Source: CBIFVZ01 sp966185765 (GTDB lineage Bacteria; Pseudomonadota; Gammaproteobacteria; Enterobacterales; Enterobacteriaceae). Taken from it: 64,000 bases of DNA. Under the pieces are notes generated by a model that saw only the letters and a list, made by a program, of their open reading frames with translations, had not been told where the DNA came from and searched no databases. Positions 59,845-64,000 of this stretch are shown here, piece after piece. Every line of letters starts with the position of its first letter. Position 1 is the first letter of the stretch. The stretch is from contig CBIFVZ010000010.1 in the NCBI GenBank assembly GCA_966185765.1, forward strand, positions 9,889-73,888, in the 5' to 3' direction. A program made the translations under genes and the position numbers.

Positions 59845-61416
59845 TCAGGTCACCGGCGCCGGGTTAAACACCGCCAGCTGGTTGTGCAGCCCCCACTGGT
59901 CTGAGAAGGTTTTTTTACGCCCGCTGGCCACGTCGAGAATAAAGTGGAACAGCTTCCAGCCTACGTCCTCAATGGTTTCTTCCCCGGTCGCGATGGTGCC
60001 GGCGTTAATGTCCATTAAGTCGAACCAGCGTCGGGCAAGCTCGGTGCGCGTCGCCATTTTAATCACGGGCACCGCCACCAGGCCGTAAGGTGTGCCGCGC
60101 CCGGTGGTGAACACCTGCACGGTGATGCCGGAGGCCACCTGCTGGGTGCCGCACACAAAGTCACTGGCGGGCGTGGCGGCAAAGATCAGGCCGCGTTTGG
60201 TTGGACGCTGGCCGGGAGAGAGCACCTCGGCAATGGCGCTTGTGCCGGATTTGGCAATGGAGCCGAGCGCTTTTTCCACCACGTTAGCCAGCCCGCCTTT
60301 TTTATTGCCGGGTGACGGGTTAGCGCTGCGGTCGGTTTTGCCCATGTCGAGGTAATTATCGTACCAGGCCATCTCGTCGAGCAGCCGTTTACCCACGGCT
60401 TCAGTGGCCGCACGCGGCGTCAGTAAATGAATGGCATCACGCACCTCAGTCACCTCTGAGAACATCACCGTTGCACCGCAGCGCACCAGCAGGTCGGAGG
60501 CGTAACCCACCGCCGGGTTGGCCGTCACGCCGGAGAAGGCATCGCTGCCGCCGCACTGCATGCCAACTACCAGTTCGCTTGCCGGGCAGGTTTCGCGCCT
60601 GCGGGCGTTGAGTTTTGCCAGATGGCGTTCAGCCATCTGCAAAATGGCGTCCACCATAGAGCGAAAGCCGACGTGCTGCTCGTCCTGCAATCTCACAATG
60701 CTGGCGCTGTCGGGTGCGATAGGTTGCACGTCGTCGGTGCCCTGTAAGAGGCGCTCTGGCTGGAGCTTTTCACAGCCGAGGCCCACTACCATCACCTCGC
60801 CGCCAAAATTGGGGTTGAGGGCAATATTGTGAAGGGTGCGGATGGGGACGACGGCCGCCGGGGCGTTAATGGCTACGCCGCAGCCGTAAAGGTGGTTCAG
60901 GCCCACCACGCCATCCACGTTGGGGTATTTAGGCAGCAGGTCACGCTCAATGATTTTCACCACGTAATCCACCACGCCCGCCACGCAGTGCACGCTGGTG
61001 GTAATGCCGAGCAGGTTTTTCGTGCCTACGCTTCCGTCCGGGTTGCGGTAGCCCTCGAAGGTGTAGCCTTCAAGCGGTGGCAGCGGCTCTGGCACACGGG
61101 TAGCGAGCGGCAGAGTATTGAGCGCTGGCGCCTGCGGCAGGCGCACCAGCGACTCCTCAATCCAGCTACCGCGCGCGATGTGGCGTGCGGCGTAGCCAAT
61201 GATTTCGCCATAACGCACTATCTCACCGCCTTCGGGGATATCGCACAGCGCCACCTTGTGGCCCTGCGGAATATGCTCCGTTAGCGTCAGGCCATCAGGA
61301 AAGCGCGTTGCGGCTTTCAGCCCGTTATCGTTGACGATAATCGCCACATTATCGTCATTATGCACTTTGATATAGAACGCCGCCGGGGACGACGGTTGAA
61401 GCGTAATCTCGGTCAT
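59845..61416 (-). CDS. garD: Galactarate dehydratase GarD
   Basis: GarD converts galactarate to 5-keto-4-deoxy-D-glucarate, the first step of galactarate use. The 523-residue product equals E. coli. An N-terminal SAF-like domain (about 1-95) precedes the UxaA-type enolase-like region with MQCGGSDAFSGVTANPA and TPASDFVCGTQQVASG. The start MTEITLQ at 61416 aligns with E. coli; an open extension to 61461 is rejected. It diverges from garL over about 520 bp. Confidence 0.96.
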   Translation of the reverse strand: MTEITLQPSSPAAFYIKVHNDDNVAIIVNDNGLKAATRFPDGLTLTEHIPQGHKVALCDIPEGGEIVRYGEIIGYAARHIARGSWIEESLVRLPQAPALNTLPLATRVPEPLPPLEGYTFEGYRNPDGSVGTKNLLGITTSVHCVAGVVDYVVKIIERDLLPKYPNVDGVVGLNHLYGCGVAINAPAAVVPIRTLHNIALNPNFGGEVMVVGLGCEKLQPERLLQGTDDVQPIAPDSASIVRLQDEQHVGFRSMVDAILQMAERHLAKLNARRRETCPASELVVGMQCGGSDAFSGVTANPAVGYASDLLVRCGATVMFSEVTEVRDAIHLLTPRAATEAVGKRLLDEMAWYDNYLDMGKTDRSANPSPGNKKGGLANVVEKALGSIAKSGTSAIAEVLSPGQRPTKRGLIFAATPASDFVCGTQQVASGITVQVFTTGRGTPYGLVAVPVIKMATRTELARRWFDLMDINAGTIATGEETIEDVGWKLFHFILDVASGRKKTFSDQWGLHNQLAVFNPAPVT

Positions 61417-61937
61417 TGTCCACACATCTCCAGCAAGACGTGGCTGATATTTATCAGCCACGAAAGAACGTGGGTGATTTATTAAACGTTTTCGCGGGGC
61501 AGAATGGGCGAATTATCGGCGCGAAAATGTGAATGAGATCGCTTTAAACAGGCAGCCCGGGGGCGACAGGGCAATTCTGTGGCACACCGCGCATGAGTAT
61601 GTGCAAATGCCGTCAAAAGGCGACATTTGTTATTGATATGTTGTGCGAATGTCCAGTGTCGGGGCGCGTCACGCTATTTATACTGAGTCTGTTTTGGTTG
61701 TGTCTCAATCATAAACCGAGGCGTTATTTTCGCTGCGCGGCAAGGAACCACGATAACCCGGTGGACCTGATGTCAGAATGAATAAAACACACCGTTACCA
61801 ATAAAAAATCGCGAAATAACGGCCCCGGTAAATGACTTATTTTAGGGTGACGACGTGAGAGGACAGTGATGTTTCGCTACCTGTTCGTGAAAGGCGACAT
61901 CCGGCGTAAGGAATGACAGGAATAAGGGTAAATGCAG
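61417..61937. promoter_or_regulatory. garD / garL divergent regulatory region
   Basis: These 521 bp carry no supported gene; a small open frame at 61593-61781 lacks family resemblance. In E. coli, CdaR and CRP control both sides, and garP lies between garD and garL; garP is absent here. TGTGA-N6-TCGCT at 61528-61543 is a weak CRP-like site. AAGGG (61924-61928) is the garL ribosome-binding site. Confidence 0.5.
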
Positions 61938-62708
61938 ATGAACAACACGATTTTCCCCAACAAATTTAAGACCGCGCTGGCGGCACACCAGACCCAGATT
62001 GGCTGCTGGTCGGCGCTGGCTAACCCCATCAGTACCGAAGTGCTGGGGCTGGCGGGGTTTGACTGGATTGTGCTCGATGGCGAGCACGCACCAAACGACA
62101 TCACCACATTTATCCCCCAGTTGATGGCGCTTAAGGACAGCATCAGCGCGCCGGTGGTGCGTGCGCCGACCAACGAGCCGGTCATTATCAAGCGCCTGTT
62201 GGATATCGGTTTTTACAACCTCCTGATCCCGTTTGTGGAAAGCCAGGACGACGCCGAGCGGGCAGTGGCCTCAACCCGCTATCCGCCACACGGTATTCGC
62301 GGCGTGTCGGTCAGTCACCGCAGTAATGGCTATGGCACCGTGGCGGACTATTTCAACCAGATTAACCACAACATCACCGTTCTGGTGCAAATCGAAAGCC
62401 AACTCGGGCTGGATAACATTGATGCCATTGCCGCCACCGAGGGCGTGGACGGCATCTTTGTGGGGCCGGGTGATTTGTCGGCCGCGCTGGGTTATCTCGG
62501 TAACCCGTCGCACCCAGAGGTGCAGCGCGCTATTGAGCATATTTTTGCCCGTGCGAAGGCGCACGGCAAACCGTCGGGCATTCTCGCACCTGCAGAAACC
62601 GACGCACGGCGCTACCTGGAATGGGGCGCGACCTTTGTTGCTGTGGGCAGCGACCTGGGGGTATTTCGCGCCGCCACGCAGACGCTGGCGGATCGCTTTA
62701 AGAAGTAA
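61938..62708 (+). CDS. garL: 5-keto-4-deoxy-D-glucarate aldolase GarL
   Basis: GarL cleaves 5-keto-4-deoxy-D-glucarate to pyruvate and tartronate semialdehyde; it is a class II, metal-dependent HpcH/HpaI-family aldolase. The 256-residue product equals E. coli, with VLDGEHAPND, RAPTNEPVIIKRLLDIGFYN and GPGDLSAALG motifs. ATG 61938 has AAGGG nine bases upstream, against three for ATG 61932, so the former is chosen. garR follows 32 bp later. Confidence 0.96.
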   Translation: MNNTIFPNKFKTALAAHQTQIGCWSALANPISTEVLGLAGFDWIVLDGEHAPNDITTFIPQLMALKDSISAPVVRAPTNEPVIIKRLLDIGFYNLLIPFVESQDDAERAVASTRYPPHGIRGVSVSHRSNGYGTVADYFNQINHNITVLVQIESQLGLDNIDAIAATEGVDGIFVGPGDLSAALGYLGNPSHPEVQRAIEHIFARAKAHGKPSGILAPAETDARRYLEWGATFVAVGSDLGVFRAATQTLADRFKK

Positions 62709-62740
62709 ACATATTCTAGCCATTAAGGGAGAGCAGGATT

Positions 62741-63631
62741 ATGACGTTAAAAGTGGGTTTCATCGGCCTGGGCATCATGGGCAAACCTATGAGCAAAAAT
62801 CTGCTCAAGGCGGGTTATTCGCTGGTGGTACTGGATCGTAATAAAGAATCGATAGCCGAGTTGATCAACGCCGGGGCCGAAAGCGCCGCCACGCCAAAGG
62901 CAGTGGCTGAGAGTTGCGATGTCATTATCACCATGCTGCCTAACTCACCGCAGGTACAGGAAGTGGCGCTGGGTGAAAATGGACTGATTGAAGGCGCGCG
63001 CCCGGGCAGCACGTTGATTGATATGAGTTCCATAGCGCCGCTGGCAAGCCGTGAAATCTGCACCGCGCTGGCGGCAAAAGGCATGAACATGCTGGATGCG
63101 CCGGTAAGCGGCGGTGAGCCGAAGGCCATTGACGGCACGCTGTCGGTGATGGTCGGCGGCGATAAAGCGGTGTTTGATAAATATTATGACCTGATGAAGG
63201 CTATGGCAGGCTCGGTGGTACACACCGGGGAAATTGGTGCCGGTAACGTCACTAAGCTTGCCAATCAGGTGATTGTGGCGCTGAACATTGCGGCCATGTC
63301 AGAAGCGCTGGTACTGGCAACCAAAGCGGGTGTGAACCCGGACCTGGTATACCAGGCCATTCGCGGCGGTCTCGCGGGCAGCACGGTGCTGGACGCCAAA
63401 GCACCGATGGTCATGGACCGCAACTTCAAGCCGGGCTTTCGCATCGATTTGCATATCAAGGATCTCGCTAACGCGCTGGATACCTCCCACGGCGTGGGCG
63501 CGCAGTTGCCGCTGACTGCTGCGGTAATGGAGATGATGCAGGCGCTGCGTGCCGACGGACACGGCAGTTCAGACCACAGTGCGCTGGCGCGTTACTACGA
63601 AACGCTGGCGAAGGTGGAAGTCAGTAGATAA
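62741..63631 (+). CDS. garR: 2-hydroxy-3-oxopropionate (tartronate semialdehyde) reductase GarR
   Basis: GarR reduces tartronate semialdehyde to D-glycerate with NADH. The 296-residue beta-hydroxyacid dehydrogenase has the dinucleotide motif IGLGIMGKPMSKNL, the substrate motif DAPVSGGEPKA and the catalytic lysine in GAGNVTKLANQ. In E. coli garK (glycerate 2-kinase) follows; here rnpB follows directly, so the glycerate made must be phosphorylated by a kinase encoded elsewhere. GGGAGAGC lies before the ATG. Confidence 0.96.
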   Translation: MTLKVGFIGLGIMGKPMSKNLLKAGYSLVVLDRNKESIAELINAGAESAATPKAVAESCDVIITMLPNSPQVQEVALGENGLIEGARPGSTLIDMSSIAPLASREICTALAAKGMNMLDAPVSGGEPKAIDGTLSVMVGGDKAVFDKYYDLMKAMAGSVVHTGEIGAGNVTKLANQVIVALNIAAMSEALVLATKAGVNPDLVYQAIRGGLAGSTVLDAKAPMVMDRNFKPGFRIDLHIKDLANALDTSHGVGAQLPLTAAVMEMMQALRADGHGSSDHSALARYYETLAKVEVSR

Positions 63632-63802
63632 CTCACCGAGGCGCGTAAAGCGGCCTGGCGGGCGCTCTCGCGGTTATGGCGTGAGCGACGTTCGCAGGCC
63701 GCTGCGCTGCGTACTTCGAGCCGTTACACGACAGCCCCGGTCACGTTTGCGCTGGCTGCACGGCGCATCACGCCAGAGAATGTGTGCGTTGGGCCATGCA
63801 GG

Positions 63803-63831
63803 GTGACATTGGCAGGGAAACTCTCTATACT
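63803..63831 (+). promoter_or_regulatory. rnpB promoter
   Basis: GTGACA (63803-63808) and TATACT (63826-63831) with a 17-base spacer place the start near 63840, exactly where the RNase P RNA begins. A GC-rich CGCGCT discriminator follows, in keeping with a growth-rate-responsive stable RNA promoter. Confidence 0.75.
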
Positions 63832-63839
63832 CTCGCGCT

Positions 63840-64000
63840 GAAGTTGACCAGACAGTCGCTGCTTCGTCGTCGTCCTTTCGGGGAGACGGGCGAAGTGGAG
63901 GAAAGTCCGGGCTCCATAGGGCAGGGTGCCAGGTAACGCCTGGGGGGCGCAAGCCTACGACCAGTGCAACAGAGAGCAAACCGCCGATGGCCCGCGCAAG
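63840..64000 (+). ncRNA. rnpB: RNase P RNA (M1 RNA, type A), 3'-truncated by window edge
   Basis: The catalytic RNA of RNase P matures tRNA 5' ends. The sequence starts GAAGTTGACCAGACAGTCGC and contains the universally conserved GAGGAAAGTCCGGGCTCC block and the ACAGAGAGCAAACCG block, closely matching E. coli M1 RNA. Only the first 161 of about 377 nt are in the window. Confidence 0.98.

Noticed and set aside
61593..61781. Small open frame in the garD-garL gap
   Set aside because: No family similarity and no ribosome-binding site; the region is regulatory in relatives and formerly held garP.

Overview
The window is a chromosomal segment of a gamma-proteobacterium of the order Enterobacterales, most likely Enterobacteriaceae near Enterobacter, Cronobacter or Klebsiella. 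Most genes are close matches, as I recall them, to E. coli K-12 genes (cysQ, tamA/tamB, ppa, fbp, mpl, pmbA, lpoA, diaA, dolP, rsmI, garD, rnpB). Coding sequence is GC-rich and dense. No phage, insertion sequence, CRISPR array or tRNA was seen.

Layout. Positions 1-15268 follow the E. coli cysQ-mpl order: cysQ, ytfJ, ytfK, paeA/ytfL, msrA, tamA-tamB, ytfP, ppa, fbp, mpl. The galactofuranose ABC transporter (ytfQRT-yjfF) is lost except for a broken 3' piece of yjfF (10994-11550). Positions 15360-22028 are an insertion between mpl and yjgA: an amidohydrolase, a PlaP/PuuP-like permease, a GNAT acetyltransferase, and a LemA lipoprotein followed by two paralogous TPM-domain membrane proteins. The backbone returns with yjgA/darP, pmbA and cybC (22191-24689).

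Positions 24824-47827 are accessory. They carry a DUF2461 protein, an OB-fold periplasmic protein, a full malonate decarboxylase operon (mdcABCDEFGH), an NhaB antiporter, an AT-rich phosphoethanolamine-transferase-like gene, the malonate regulator mdcR (12 kb from the mdc operon), and an eight-gene cassette (38801-44309). The cassette encodes a lone PRD protein, an SFCGS protein, DUF4312, DUF4311 and DUF4310 proteins, a metal-dependent deacetylase, a DgaE-type ammonia-lyase and a KDGP-type aldolase. An exported lactonase and a PRD/EIIB/EIIA activator follow. This cassette is the best candidate for an undescribed system. I propose a new transporter type coupled to catabolism of an acylated amino sugar acid through a 2-keto-3-deoxy intermediate to pyruvate.

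From 47832 the order matches a different E. coli region (yhbW to rnpB, about 71 min rather than 96 min). It holds yhbW, a chromosomal ccdAB-like module, ubiV-ubiU / ubiT (O2-independent ubiquinone synthesis), yhbS, yhbQ, yhbP, yraR, a yfaZ-like porin, dolP-diaA-yraN-lpoA, rsmI, galactarate genes garD and garL-garR (without garP or garK), and the first 161 bases of rnpB. The accessory block therefore sits on a rearrangement junction relative to E. coli.

Identifications rest on reading translated sequence and on recalled family members; no database search was run.
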